Shown: in pieces, positions 45,446 through 55,051 of the stretch | How positions within the stretch are numbered: position 1 is the stretch's first letter | How the letters are laid out: the number at the start of each line of letters is the position of its first letter | Assembly (NCBI RefSeq): GCF_900114705.1 | Contig: NZ_FOTW01000009.1 | Coordinates: 1-64,000 of the forward strand | From: Rugamonas rubra | GTDB lineage: Bacteria; Pseudomonadota; Gammaproteobacteria; Burkholderiales; Burkholderiaceae_D | Reading direction: 5' to 3' | DNA length: 64,000 bases | The notes under the pieces: generated by a model | Seen by the model: only the letters and a program-made list of their open reading frames with translations | Database searches by the model: none | Told to the model about the DNA's origin: nothing | Made by a program: the position numbers and the translations under genes

Positions 45446-46615
45446 TCAGGCCGCGGCGCTGGCCGGCGCCGGCACGACGCCGTTGAGCATGTAGTCGACC
45501 AGCTCGCGCACCGGCCGCATGGCGCGGCCGAACGGCAGCGCCTCGCTGCCACGGAAGAACAGGCCGCGCTTGGTGTCGCCCTTCAGCGCGAAGGCCAACT
45601 GGGTGTCGATGCAGAACTGGCCGGCCTTGGCCAGGCCGTCGCGCCAGCCGCACTGCTGCAGGCAGTCGAAGCCGACGGTGCAGTCCTTGGCCTTGGCCTT
45701 GCCCTGCAGCTTGGCCTCCTTGTCGAGGTAGTTCATCAGCCACGGCGTGCGCACGGCGCGCGCCGGCAGGCCGGCGGCGCTCATGAAGGTGACGGTGTCG
45801 TCCGGCCCGGCGTCGAGCAGCACACGCTTGAAGCCGGCGTCGGCGTCGCCCTCGGTGCTGACGGCGAACGGCGTGCCGAGCTGCACCGCGCTGGCGCCCT
45901 GGCCGATCAGGTCGCGCACCTGGGCGTGCTGGTGCAGGCCGCCGGCGACGATCAGCGGCAGGCGCTCGCGCTCGATGCCCAGCTCGCGCAGCAGCGCCAG
46001 GGTCTCCTCCAGCACGCGCGGGAAGGCGTAGCGCGGGTCGTTCAGGGTGGCGCTGTCGGGCGCGCCGAGGTGGCCGGCGGCGTAGCGCGGGTTCTCGATG
46101 ACGATGGCGTCGGGCAGGCGTTGGCGCCGCATCCACTTCTTCAGCAGCAGGGCGATGCCGCGCGCGTCCGACAGCACCGGGATCAGCGCCACGTGCGGAT
46201 GCTCGGCGGTCAATTCGGGCAGGTCGAGCGGCAGGCCGGCGCCGACCACCAGCGCGTCGGCGCCGGCCTCGCAGGATTTGCGCACCAGGTCGGGGTACTG
46301 GCTGACGGCGCGCATCACGTTCACCGCGATCATGCCGTGGCCCCCGGCCAGCGCCTTGGCCTGGACGATCTCGCGTTCGAGCGCGGTCAGGTTGACCGCC
46401 TCGATCAGGGCGCGGTCGCGGCTGCGGCCGGTGGCGGCCATCAGGTCGGCGTGGTGGCGCCGCAGGTCGACGCTGGCGATGGTGCCCATCGCGCCCAGGC
46501 GCGCCACGGCGCCGGCCAGGCGGTGCGCCGAGACGCCGACACCCATGCCGCCCTGCACGATCGGCAACAACAGCCGGTCCTTGATTTTGAATCTCTCGAA
46601 TACGCTCAACAACAT
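45446..46615 (-). CDS. Nitronate monooxygenase-like FMN enzyme
   Basis: 389 residues. A TIM-barrel FMN protein: LLLPIVQGGMGVGVSAHRLA (FMN phosphate loop), GAGLPLDLPEL and GASAVQLGTPFAVSTEGD. The long C-terminal extension carries four cysteines (DCTVGFDCLQQCGW and QFC), unusual for simple nitronate monooxygenases and suggestive of a metal or iron-sulphur site. The ATG at 46615 is preferred over a frame 40 codons longer, because that extension would run over the FNR box. It leads the ubiUVT operon; its role there is unknown. Confidence 0.86.
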   Translation of the reverse strand: MLLSVFERFKIKDRLLLPIVQGGMGVGVSAHRLAGAVARLGAMGTIASVDLRRHHADLMAATGRSRDRALIEAVNLTALEREIVQAKALAGGHGMIAVNVMRAVSQYPDLVRKSCEAGADALVVGAGLPLDLPELTAEHPHVALIPVLSDARGIALLLKKWMRRQRLPDAIVIENPRYAAGHLGAPDSATLNDPRYAFPRVLEETLALLRELGIERERLPLIVAGGLHQHAQVRDLIGQGASAVQLGTPFAVSTEGDADAGFKRVLLDAGPDDTVTFMSAAGLPARAVRTPWLMNYLDKEAKLQGKAKAKDCTVGFDCLQQCGWRDGLAKAGQFCIDTQLAFALKGDTKRGLFFRGSEALPFGRAMRPVRELVDYMLNGVVPAPASAAA

Positions 46616-46672
46616 GGTGTGGCCCGACAATTGACGAGGCCGAACTGTAACGCGCGGCAAGTACGCAAATCC

Positions 46673-46686
46673 TTGATGTGAATCAA
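46673..46686. promoter_or_regulatory. FNR/ANR box (TTGAT-GTGA-ATCAA) in a divergent promoter
   Basis: Perfect consensus match, centred 64 bp before the nitronate monooxygenase-like start and 75 bp before the hemerythrin start. It can serve both transcripts. Confidence 0.8.
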
Positions 46687-46754
46687 AGATTTCAATCTTG
46701 ACCAAATGTGACAATGCAGGCTGACACCAAAGCAATCATGAAGAGGCAAAGCAA

Positions 46755-47273
46755 ATGAGCACCATCGGCAACTTCCTGGGACGCGATCACCGCATGTGCG
46801 ACGATCTGTACACGCTGGCCGAGGCCCGCGTCGCCACCCGCAACTGGCCCTGCGCCAACGCCGACTTCGCCGATTTCCGCCAGTGCCTGGAGCACCACCT
46901 GCGCCTCGAGGAGGCCGTGCTGTTCCCCGCGCTGGAAGCCTGCATGGGCCACAACTGCGGCCCGACCAGCGTGATGCGCGACGAGCACCGCCAGATGCGC
47001 GAACTGGTGCGGCGCATGGCCGCCACCATCGCCGGCCACCAGCGCGACGACTTCTTCGACCTGGCCCACGCCCTGCGCATGCTGATGCGCCAGCACCACC
47101 TGAAAGAAGAAGGCATCCTGTACCCGATGATCGACCGCTTCCTGTCCGACCGCCACGCCGAGCTGCTGGCGGCGATGGACAACATCGACGCGCCGGCGGC
47201 GGCGCCGGCGATGGCCGTACCCGACACCGGTGCGCCGGCCGAGGCGGCCCTGGCGACCGGCGGCGCGCTATGA
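46755..47273 (+). CDS. Hemerythrin-domain protein
   Basis: 172 residues. The diiron four-helix bundle ligand pattern is visible: His in FLGRDHRMCDDL, HHLRLEEAVLFP (His and Glu), DEHRQMRELV and RQHHLKEEGILYP. An Ala/Pro-rich tail follows. It should bind O2 or NO, or help with iron-sulphur repair. It is the first gene right of the FNR box and overlaps the PaaX-type gene by 4 bp. Confidence 0.94.
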   Translation: MSTIGNFLGRDHRMCDDLYTLAEARVATRNWPCANADFADFRQCLEHHLRLEEAVLFPALEACMGHNCGPTSVMRDEHRQMRELVRRMAATIAGHQRDDFFDLAHALRMLMRQHHLKEEGILYPMIDRFLSDRHAELLAAMDNIDAPAAAPAMAVPDTGAPAEAALATGGAL

Positions 47274-48292
47274 ACGCCATGCCGATCGAACTGCGCGCGC
47301 CGCGCGCGCCCCGCACCCTGAGCACGCCGCAACTGGCCTTGGCCTCGGCGCCGCACTGCGACCCGCACTGGCTCGACGCCTGCCTGCGCCAAACCACGCC
47401 GACCGCCAACGCCCTGCTCAAGCAGATCTTCGGCGACAGCGTGATGCCGCGCGGCGAGGCGGTCTGGCTGAGCGACCTGATCGAATTGATGGCGCTGTTC
47501 GGCGTCGACCCGCGCGCCACCCGCACCGGTGTGTTCCGCCTGACCGAGCAGGGCTGCCTGTACGCGCGCCGCTACGGCCGGCGCAGCGCCTACGCCCTGC
47601 TGCCGGACGCCGCCGAGCAGCTGCGCGGCGCCTGGCACGCGCTGAGCGCGCCGCCCGACTACGCCTGGGACGGCAGCTGGAGCCTGGTCATCAACACCGG
47701 CGGCAGCGGCACCGCGCCGGCCTTCGCCGCGCTGCGCCGCAGCCTGGCCGAGCAGGGCTACTGCGCGCTGGCGCCGCAGGTGCTGGCGCGGCCGACCATG
47801 CCGGAGCGCTGCGGCCGCGACGATCCGCCGGCCCTGGGCCTGGCCCAGCGGGGCAGCGTTCTGCAGGTGGCCGGCCAGCAGGTCGACGGCCTCGGACCGC
47901 TGCAGGAGATGGGCCGCCAGGCCTGGGACCTGGACGCCACCGCCGCGCCCTACCACGCCTTCCTGCGCCGCTTCGCCCCGCTGCGCCACGCCCTGGCCGA
48001 CGGCCAGGCGCTCAGCGCGCGCCAGGCCTTCGCCCTGCGCATGCTGGTGGCCGACGCCTACCGCCAGTGCCGCGCCAGCGATCCGCTGCTGCCCAGCGCC
48101 TTCCTGCCGCAGGACTGGCCGGCCATGCCGGCCTACGAGTTGTGCCTCGACCTGTACCTGCACACCTTCCCGCTGGCGCGCCAGCACGTCGAGCAGTCGC
48201 TCGGCGAGCCGGTGCCGCCACCGCCGCCGCTGCGCAACGAGCGCACGCTGCAACGTCCGCCCTTCCGCATCCACGCGCTGTCCAAGGCCTGA
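47270..48292 (+). CDS. PaaX-family transcriptional regulator
   Basis: 340 residues. The N-terminal winged helix matches PaaX: ALLKQIFGDSVMPRGEAVWL, LIELMALFGVDPRATRTGVF and the CLYARRYGRRSAYALL wing. The following WDGSWSLVINTG and C-terminal ARQAFALRMLVADAYR are also family marks. Classical PaaX is repressed by phenylacetyl-CoA binding, but no phenylacetate genes lie here. The ATG overlaps the hemerythrin stop by 4 bp, so it is co-translated with an oxygen/NO-binding protein. Ligand unknown. Confidence 0.9.
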   Translation: MNAMPIELRAPRAPRTLSTPQLALASAPHCDPHWLDACLRQTTPTANALLKQIFGDSVMPRGEAVWLSDLIELMALFGVDPRATRTGVFRLTEQGCLYARRYGRRSAYALLPDAAEQLRGAWHALSAPPDYAWDGSWSLVINTGGSGTAPAFAALRRSLAEQGYCALAPQVLARPTMPERCGRDDPPALGLAQRGSVLQVAGQQVDGLGPLQEMGRQAWDLDATAAPYHAFLRRFAPLRHALADGQALSARQAFALRMLVADAYRQCRASDPLLPSAFLPQDWPAMPAYELCLDLYLHTFPLARQHVEQSLGEPVPPPPPLRNERTLQRPPFRIHALSKA

Positions 48293-48330
48293 GCCGCAGG
48301 CCGCTATTCGGAACCGCAAGGCGCAAACCG

Positions 48331-48356
48331 AGGGTCAGACCCTAGGGTCTGACCCT
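48331..48356. repeat. 26-bp perfect palindrome (GGGTC/GACCC family)
   Basis: Base-for-base identical to the copy at 33021-33046. It lies 38 bp after the PaaX-family gene. Confidence 0.85.
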
Positions 48357-48409
48357 GGCTCCACGCCGTTGGGTGGTGTTGAATTCACCGGCGCCTTGAC
48401 GTCACGACA

Positions 48410-48425
48410 TGCACCAATGCGGCGC
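48410..48425. promoter_or_regulatory. NtrC-like site (distal)
   Basis: TGCACCA-N4-GGCGC resembles the NtrC enhancer TGCACC-N5-GGTGCA with a degenerate right half, about 190 bp before the sigma-54-like promoter. Confidence 0.4.
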
Positions 48426-48483
48426 CCCGCCCCCTCCAACGCCGCGCCGTCGCGGCGCATTCCTCCGCACCGCGCCGAACAAC

Positions 48484-48498
48484 GCACCAATATGGCGC
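48484..48498. promoter_or_regulatory. NtrC-like site (proximal)
   Basis: GCACC-AATAT-GGCGC has one mismatch from a perfect inverted repeat of the NtrC type, about 110 bp before the sigma-54-like promoter, a usual enhancer distance. Confidence 0.5.
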
Positions 48499-48597
48499 GC
48501 CGTCCTGGTGCGCCACGCACCGTTCTACAGCGAATTCTCACCGAGGCGATTCCGCGAATAAACTTCAAAATCAAGCACTTAACATTTCGCACCAAAA

Positions 48598-48613
48598 TGG
48601 AATGAATATTGCT
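48598..48613 (+). promoter_or_regulatory. Sigma-54 promoter of the ammonium transporter
   Basis: TGGAATGAATATTGCT matches the -24/-12 consensus TGGCAYR-N4-TTGCW at all defined positions but one. The GG and GC doublets are separated by exactly 10 bp. It lies 49 bp before the start codon. Confidence 0.75.
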
Positions 48614-48662
48614 TTGATAGTGCATGCACTTATTTTGACGCCTTATTTTGGGGAGTAACGCA

Positions 48663-49877
48663 ATGGATGGACGCAACAACGGTGCCGACGCACTCTTTAT
48701 CCTGCTCGGCGCGATCATGATCCTGGCGATGCACGCCGGCTTCGCCTTTTTGGAGCTGGGCACGGTCAGAAAGAAGAACCAGGTCAACGCCCTGGTCAAG
48801 ATCCTGGTCGACTTCGCGGTTTCCACCATCGCCTATTTCTTCGTCGGCTACGGCGTCGCCTACGGCATCGACTTCTTCGCCTCGGCCGACGTACTGGCGG
48901 CCAAGAACGGCTACGAGCTGGTCAAGTTCTTCTTCCTGCTGACCTTCGCGGCGGCGATCCCGGCGATCATCTCCGGCGGCATCGCCGAGCGCGCCCGCTT
49001 CTATCCGCAGCTGGCCGCCACGGCGTTGCTGGTCGGCCTGGTCTACCCCTTCTTCGAGGGCATCGTCTGGAACCAGCGCTTCGGCGTGCAGGCCTGGCTC
49101 AAGCTGGCCACGGGCGCCGAGTTCCACGACTTCGCCGGCTCGGTGGTGGTGCACGCCGTCGGCGGCTGGGTCGCGCTGCCGGCCGTGCTGCTGCTGGGCG
49201 CGCGCCGCGGCCGCTACATGAAGAACGGCGCCATCGCCGCCCACCCGCCCTCGTCCATCCCCTTCCTGGCGCTGGGCGCCTGGATTTTGACGGTGGGCTG
49301 GTTCGGCTTCAACGTGATGAGCGCGCAGGCGCTCGACAAGATGAACGGCCTGGTCGCCGTCAATTCGCTGATGGCGATGGTCGGCGGCACCCTGGTCGCC
49401 CTGCTGATGGGTAAGAACGATCCCGGCTTCGCCTACAACGGCCCGCTGGCCGGCTTGGTGGCCGTCTGCGCCGGCTCGGACCTGATGCACCCGCTGGGCG
49501 CCCTGGTCACCGGCGGCATCGCCGGCGCCATCTTCGTCTGGATGTTCACGCTGGCGCAGAACAAGTGGAAGATCGACGACGTGCTCGGCGTCTGGCCGCT
49601 GCACGGCCTGTGCGGCACCTGGGGCGGCCTGGCGGCCGGCATCTTCGGCAGCAAGGCGCTGGGCGGCATCGGCGGCGTCTCCTTCACGGCGCAGCTGGTC
49701 GGCACGTTGATGGGCGCGGTCATCGCCGTCGTCGGCGGCTTTGTCATCTATGGCGGCCTCAAGCTGGTGGTCGGCATCCGCCTCGAACCGGAGGACGAGT
49801 TCCAGGGCGCCGACCTGGCCATCCACCGCATCTCCTCGACGCCGGAGCGCGAGTCTCAGTCGATGGCGCAGCAGTAG
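48663..49877 (+). CDS. amt: Ammonium transporter (Amt family)
   Basis: 404 residues with about eleven membrane helices and no cleaved signal peptide. The twin pore histidines lie in GSVVVHAVGG and GVWPLHGLCG. ISGGIAERARF and the GFAYNGPLAGLVAVCAGSDL signature are present. It conducts ammonium/ammonia into the cell. GGGGAG before the ATG at 48663 sets the start. No glnK lies beside it. Sigma-54 and NtrC-like sites upstream fit nitrogen control. Confidence 0.95.
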   Translation: MDGRNNGADALFILLGAIMILAMHAGFAFLELGTVRKKNQVNALVKILVDFAVSTIAYFFVGYGVAYGIDFFASADVLAAKNGYELVKFFFLLTFAAAIPAIISGGIAERARFYPQLAATALLVGLVYPFFEGIVWNQRFGVQAWLKLATGAEFHDFAGSVVVHAVGGWVALPAVLLLGARRGRYMKNGAIAAHPPSSIPFLALGAWILTVGWFGFNVMSAQALDKMNGLVAVNSLMAMVGGTLVALLMGKNDPGFAYNGPLAGLVAVCAGSDLMHPLGALVTGGIAGAIFVWMFTLAQNKWKIDDVLGVWPLHGLCGTWGGLAAGIFGSKALGGIGGVSFTAQLVGTLMGAVIAVVGGFVIYGGLKLVVGIRLEPEDEFQGADLAIHRISSTPERESQSMAQQ

Positions 49878-49988
49878 GCGCCCGGCCACGGCGGGGCGAG
49901 CCAGCGCAAGCCCCGCGCGCATGCCATTCACGTCGACGATTTTTCGCCTACACTGGTGACATAGGCGCAAGGCGCGCTGGGAGGCGGC

Positions 49989-50435
49989 ATGAGCGAGCTT
50001 CAGCGGGAAGAATTGGATGCGAAATTGGCAATGGCCGAGGCCAGAACCGACGCGAGAATGGCTGAAACGGACATTAAAATTGTCCAGGGTTACGTCAAAA
50101 TGGCCAGCATCGAGGGGAAAATTGACGCGCTCGCCGGTTTGCTCAACGAGAAGATCTCGGCAATGGCCATCACCATTGCGGAAGTAAAAGCAGGCATCAA
50201 CAATCTACGAACGACGGTCGTCGTCACTGCGATCAGCATCGGCTTGGCGAGCGTTTTCGGCATCGCCGCGTTCAACGCCACCGTGCTCTCGAACATGCTT
50301 GCCTCGTTTGAATCTGGCAAGAACATGAGCGCCGCCCAAGCGGAAGTGCAACGCCAACTGGAGGCGACCGCCGTCCTGCTCGACAAGGTGCAAAAACAAA
50401 TCGACCAAGCCCCTGCCCCAGCGCCAAAGAAATAG
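49989..50435 (+). CDS. Small coiled-coil membrane protein of unknown function
   Basis: 148 residues. A charged helical N-terminus (about residues 1-75, rich in Ala/Glu/Lys with heptad character), one membrane helix (TTVVVTAISIGLASVFGIAA, about residues 75-100) and a further helix ending in APAPAPKK. Similar small proteins occur scattered in Burkholderiales genomes, but I cannot assign a function. GGGAGG before the ATG. Base composition is lower in GC than neighbours. Confidence 0.75.
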   Translation: MSELQREELDAKLAMAEARTDARMAETDIKIVQGYVKMASIEGKIDALAGLLNEKISAMAITIAEVKAGINNLRTTVVVTAISIGLASVFGIAAFNATVLSNMLASFESGKNMSAAQAEVQRQLEATAVLLDKVQKQIDQAPAPAPKK

Positions 50436-50460
50436 CGAGCCGCCGGCGAAAACCGGCTCG
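50436..50460. terminator. Stem-loop between convergent genes
   Basis: CGAGCCG and CGGCTCG arms flank an 11-nt loop directly after the stop of the coiled-coil gene. There is no T-run, so termination is only likely. Confidence 0.45.
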
Positions 50461-50486
50461 ACAACAGTCACACCGGCCGCTGCGAC

Positions 50487-51038
50487 TCAGTCCGCCGCGC
50501 AATCCTCTTCCAGTAGCACCACCAGCATCTCGCGCGCCCAGCGGATCGAGCTTTCCTCGTACAGCATGCCCTTCTTCAGGATCAGGTGGTTGATGCGCAG
50601 GCGCCGCGTCGGCGGCCGGTCGGGCGGGAAGTCGCGCTGCTCGATCTCGCGGTAGCGCTCCAGGCTGGCCTGGTGCAGCACGATGTGGCGCTGCAGTTCG
50701 GCCTCCATGCCCAGCGGGCCGATCACGGCGTCAGCGCGCAGGCGCACCGTCAGCTCGTCGCGCAGGTCCATCACCGGGCTGGCCTCGGCGGCCCAGCGCT
50801 GCAACTCCGCGCGGCCCTGCGGCAGCACGCTGTAGATGCGCTTGCGCGTCTTGCCGGCGTCCGGCGCCGTCACCGACTCGATCCACAGCGCCTCCTCCAT
50901 GCGTCCCAGCTCGCGGTAGATCTGCTGGTGGGTGGCGTGCCAGAAGTAGCCGATCGACTTGTCGAAACGGCGCGCCAGGTCGTAGCCCGAGGACGATTTT
51001 TCCAGCAGCGAGGTGAGTAAGGCGTGTGAGAGTGACAT
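50487..51038 (-). CDS. PadR-family transcriptional regulator
   Basis: 183 residues. N-terminal winged helix (LSHALLTSLLEKSSSGYDLA, FWHATHQQIYRELGRMEEAL, GKTRKRIYSVLPQGRAEL) and the C-terminal dimerisation helices of the Vir_act_alpha_C type. It is divergent from fadH, with two copies of its probable operator in between, and so probably represses fadH and the downstream isomerase as well as itself. Confidence 0.93.
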   Translation of the reverse strand: MSLSHALLTSLLEKSSSGYDLARRFDKSIGYFWHATHQQIYRELGRMEEALWIESVTAPDAGKTRKRIYSVLPQGRAELQRWAAEASPVMDLRDELTVRLRADAVIGPLGMEAELQRHIVLHQASLERYREIEQRDFPPDRPPTRRLRINHLILKKGMLYEESSIRWAREMLVVLLEEDCAAD

Positions 51039-51066
51039 CGGCGCAGTCTAAACCCGGCAATCCAAT

Positions 51067-51084
51067 TATGCAACCAGTTGCGTA
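51067..51084. promoter_or_regulatory. Candidate PadR operator, copy 1
   Basis: TATGCAACCAGTTGCGTA is a near-perfect inverted repeat (TATGCAAC-CA-GTTGCGTA) in the padR-fadH promoter gap. Confidence 0.7.
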
Positions 51085-51106
51085 ATTGCGGATTTTGACC
51101 TACGAT

Positions 51107-53217
<2,111 letters not shown>

Positions 53218-53294
53218 TCAGCAGGTCCACGCAGCATCCACGGCGCGCGCCGGCATCTGCCGCGCGCGCCCTTTCCCACACTAGGAGAGCATCG

Positions 53295-54122
53295 ATGAGC
53301 AGCACCCACCCCTCGTTTGACACCCTGACGCTGAGCGTCGAAGACCACATCGCCACCGTGCGCCTGAACCGCCCGGAAAAGATGAACGCGATGAACCTGG
53401 CGATGTGGCACGACATCCGCGCCGCCTTCCAATGGATCGACGCCGCGCCGCAAGCGCGCGTCGCCGTGCTGGAGGGCGAAGGCAAGGCCTTCACCTCGGG
53501 CATCGACCTGCAGATGATGATGAGCCTGGGCGGCCAGATCCGCAACGACTGCGACGGCCGCACCCGCGAGGCGCTGCGCCGCCTGATCCTCGACCTGCAG
53601 GACACCCTGAGCAGCCTGGAACGCTGCCGCAAGCCGGTGCTGGCGGCGGTGCACGGCGCCTGCGTCGGCGGCGGCATCGACCTGATCGTCTGCGCCGACA
53701 TGCGCTACTGCTCGGCCGACGCCTGGTTCAGCATCAAGGAGATCGACATCGGCATGGTGGCCGACGTCGGCACCCTGCAACGCCTGCCGCGCCTGATCGG
53801 CGACGGCATGGCGCGCGAGCTGGCCTACACGGCGCGCCGCGTCGACGGCGCCGAGGCGCGCCAGATCGGCCTGGTCAACCGCGTCTTCGACACGCCCGAG
53901 GCGCTGCGTGCCGGCGTGCGCGAGATCGCCGCCGCCATCGCCGCCAAGTCGCCGCTGTCGGTGCGCGGCGTCAAGGAGATGCTCGGCTACGCGCGCGACC
54001 ACACGGTGGCCGACGGCCTGAACTACAACGCCACCTGGAACGCGGCGATGTTGATGTCGAACGACCTGCAGGAATCGATGATGGCCAACATGGCCAAGCG
54101 GGCGCCCGAGTTCAAGGACTGA
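53295..54122 (+). CDS. Delta3,5-delta2,4-dienoyl-CoA isomerase-like crotonase
   Basis: 275 residues. Crotonase fold with TSGIDLQMMM and HGACVGGGIDLIVCADMRYC. The segment IKEIDIGMVADVGTLQRLP carries the Glu and Asp residues characteristic of the dienoyl-CoA isomerase (ECH1) branch rather than ordinary hydratases. Together with fadH it would let the cell oxidise unsaturated fatty acids. TAGGAGAG before the ATG. Probably co-transcribed with fadH. Confidence 0.92.
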   Translation: MSSTHPSFDTLTLSVEDHIATVRLNRPEKMNAMNLAMWHDIRAAFQWIDAAPQARVAVLEGEGKAFTSGIDLQMMMSLGGQIRNDCDGRTREALRRLILDLQDTLSSLERCRKPVLAAVHGACVGGGIDLIVCADMRYCSADAWFSIKEIDIGMVADVGTLQRLPRLIGDGMARELAYTARRVDGAEARQIGLVNRVFDTPEALRAGVREIAAAIAAKSPLSVRGVKEMLGYARDHTVADGLNYNATWNAAMLMSNDLQESMMANMAKRAPEFKD

Positions 54123-54132
54123 AAAAACAAAA

Positions 54133-54164
54133 CCGGCACGTGGCGCGCAAACGCCAGGTGCCGG
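54133..54164. terminator. Bidirectional rho-independent terminator
   Basis: 13-bp arms (CCGGCACGTGGCG and CGCCAGGTGCCGG, one mismatch) flank a 6-nt loop. An A-rich tract on the left becomes a T-run for the minus-strand EF-hand gene. It sits between the convergent isomerase and EF-hand genes. Confidence 0.8.
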
Positions 54165-54194
54165 CCGGTGTGCCGGGCGAAGCTCGCCAGCCGA

Positions 54195-54827
54195 CTACTG
54201 CAGGGCGACGGCGCTGGCCACCACGCCGTAGGCGCGATGGGCCTCGGCCAGCGTGAAGGCGGACGGGCTGTCGGTCAGGGCGGCATGCTCGGAACGGGCG
54301 CTGCGGTAGGTCAGCGGCATCTGGTAGCGACGCAGTTCCTCTTCGCTGATCTTGCCGTCGTGGTCGGTATCGGCCACTTTTTCCAACTCGGCGCTGTCGA
54401 ACTTGTGGAACTCGCTGGCGACGTCCGGCTTGGTCAGCGGCTCGACGCCGTCCTTGGCGTTGGCGGCGGCCAGGCCGAAGCGGGCCTGGAAGATCTGCGT
54501 CTCGGGACGGTTGGCCAGCTGTTGCAGGCCTTCAAAGAATTGCTCCAAAGCCAACTTGGTCGCCGCGTCCTCGCTGCCGATGCCGCCCTGCGCCTTCGAC
54601 TGCGTGTCCGGCTGGGTGCTTTTCGTGTTGCCGGACGACATGTCGAGGCTGCTGGCCACAGCCTGCGAGCGGGCCTGTTCAGTCACGTCGAGCTCGCTAA
54701 CGGCCAGATCGGCCTCGTAGGCGGCTTCGGAAGGTTCGTCCATGCGGTCCGGCATGCGGATAGGCGCGGCACGCCGCGCCGCGATCACCGCGGAGGCTAA
54801 AGACGAATTATTGATTGCATGGATCAT
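54195..54827 (-). CDS. EF-hand calcium-binding protein
   Basis: 210 residues, no clear signal peptide. One canonical EF-hand loop, DTDHDGKISEEE (about residues 142-153), has Asp/Asp/Asp/Ser/Glu at the calcium positions. The rest is Ala/Ser/Gln-rich and helical, with a preceding pseudo-EF region around FHKFDSAELEKVA. The N-terminus (MIHAINNSSLASAVIAARRA) is helical and Ser/Ala-rich. Function unknown; a secreted or surface role is possible but not shown. Confidence 0.82.
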   Translation of the reverse strand: MIHAINNSSLASAVIAARRAAPIRMPDRMDEPSEAAYEADLAVSELDVTEQARSQAVASSLDMSSGNTKSTQPDTQSKAQGGIGSEDAATKLALEQFFEGLQQLANRPETQIFQARFGLAAANAKDGVEPLTKPDVASEFHKFDSAELEKVADTDHDGKISEEELRRYQMPLTYRSARSEHAALTDSPSAFTLAEAHRAYGVVASAVALQ

Positions 54828-55051
54828 GGCACCACTCCCATCTAGACGGTCGCGATTCGAACCGGCACTGGCACAGGCCCTACGCTGTGCGGATTTCGCC
54901 GGCCAGTACGGCCAGCAACTACGTTAGTACATATTGTAACAGTGTATTGACTAGATATAGCATTGTATTATAGCAACACCAAGATGCCCTCCGATAAACC
55001 CACGCTATCGTCCACCGGGGCCGTTCGCCGGCCCCGGGCCCGGTCCCGGGC

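Larger units (their letters stand above)
48293..48662. other. 370-bp regulatory region upstream of the ammonium transporter
   Basis: It contains a 26-bp palindrome (48331-48356), two NtrC-like sites (48410-48425 and 48484-48498) and a sigma-54-like promoter (48598-48613). No gene is seen. Confidence 0.65.
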
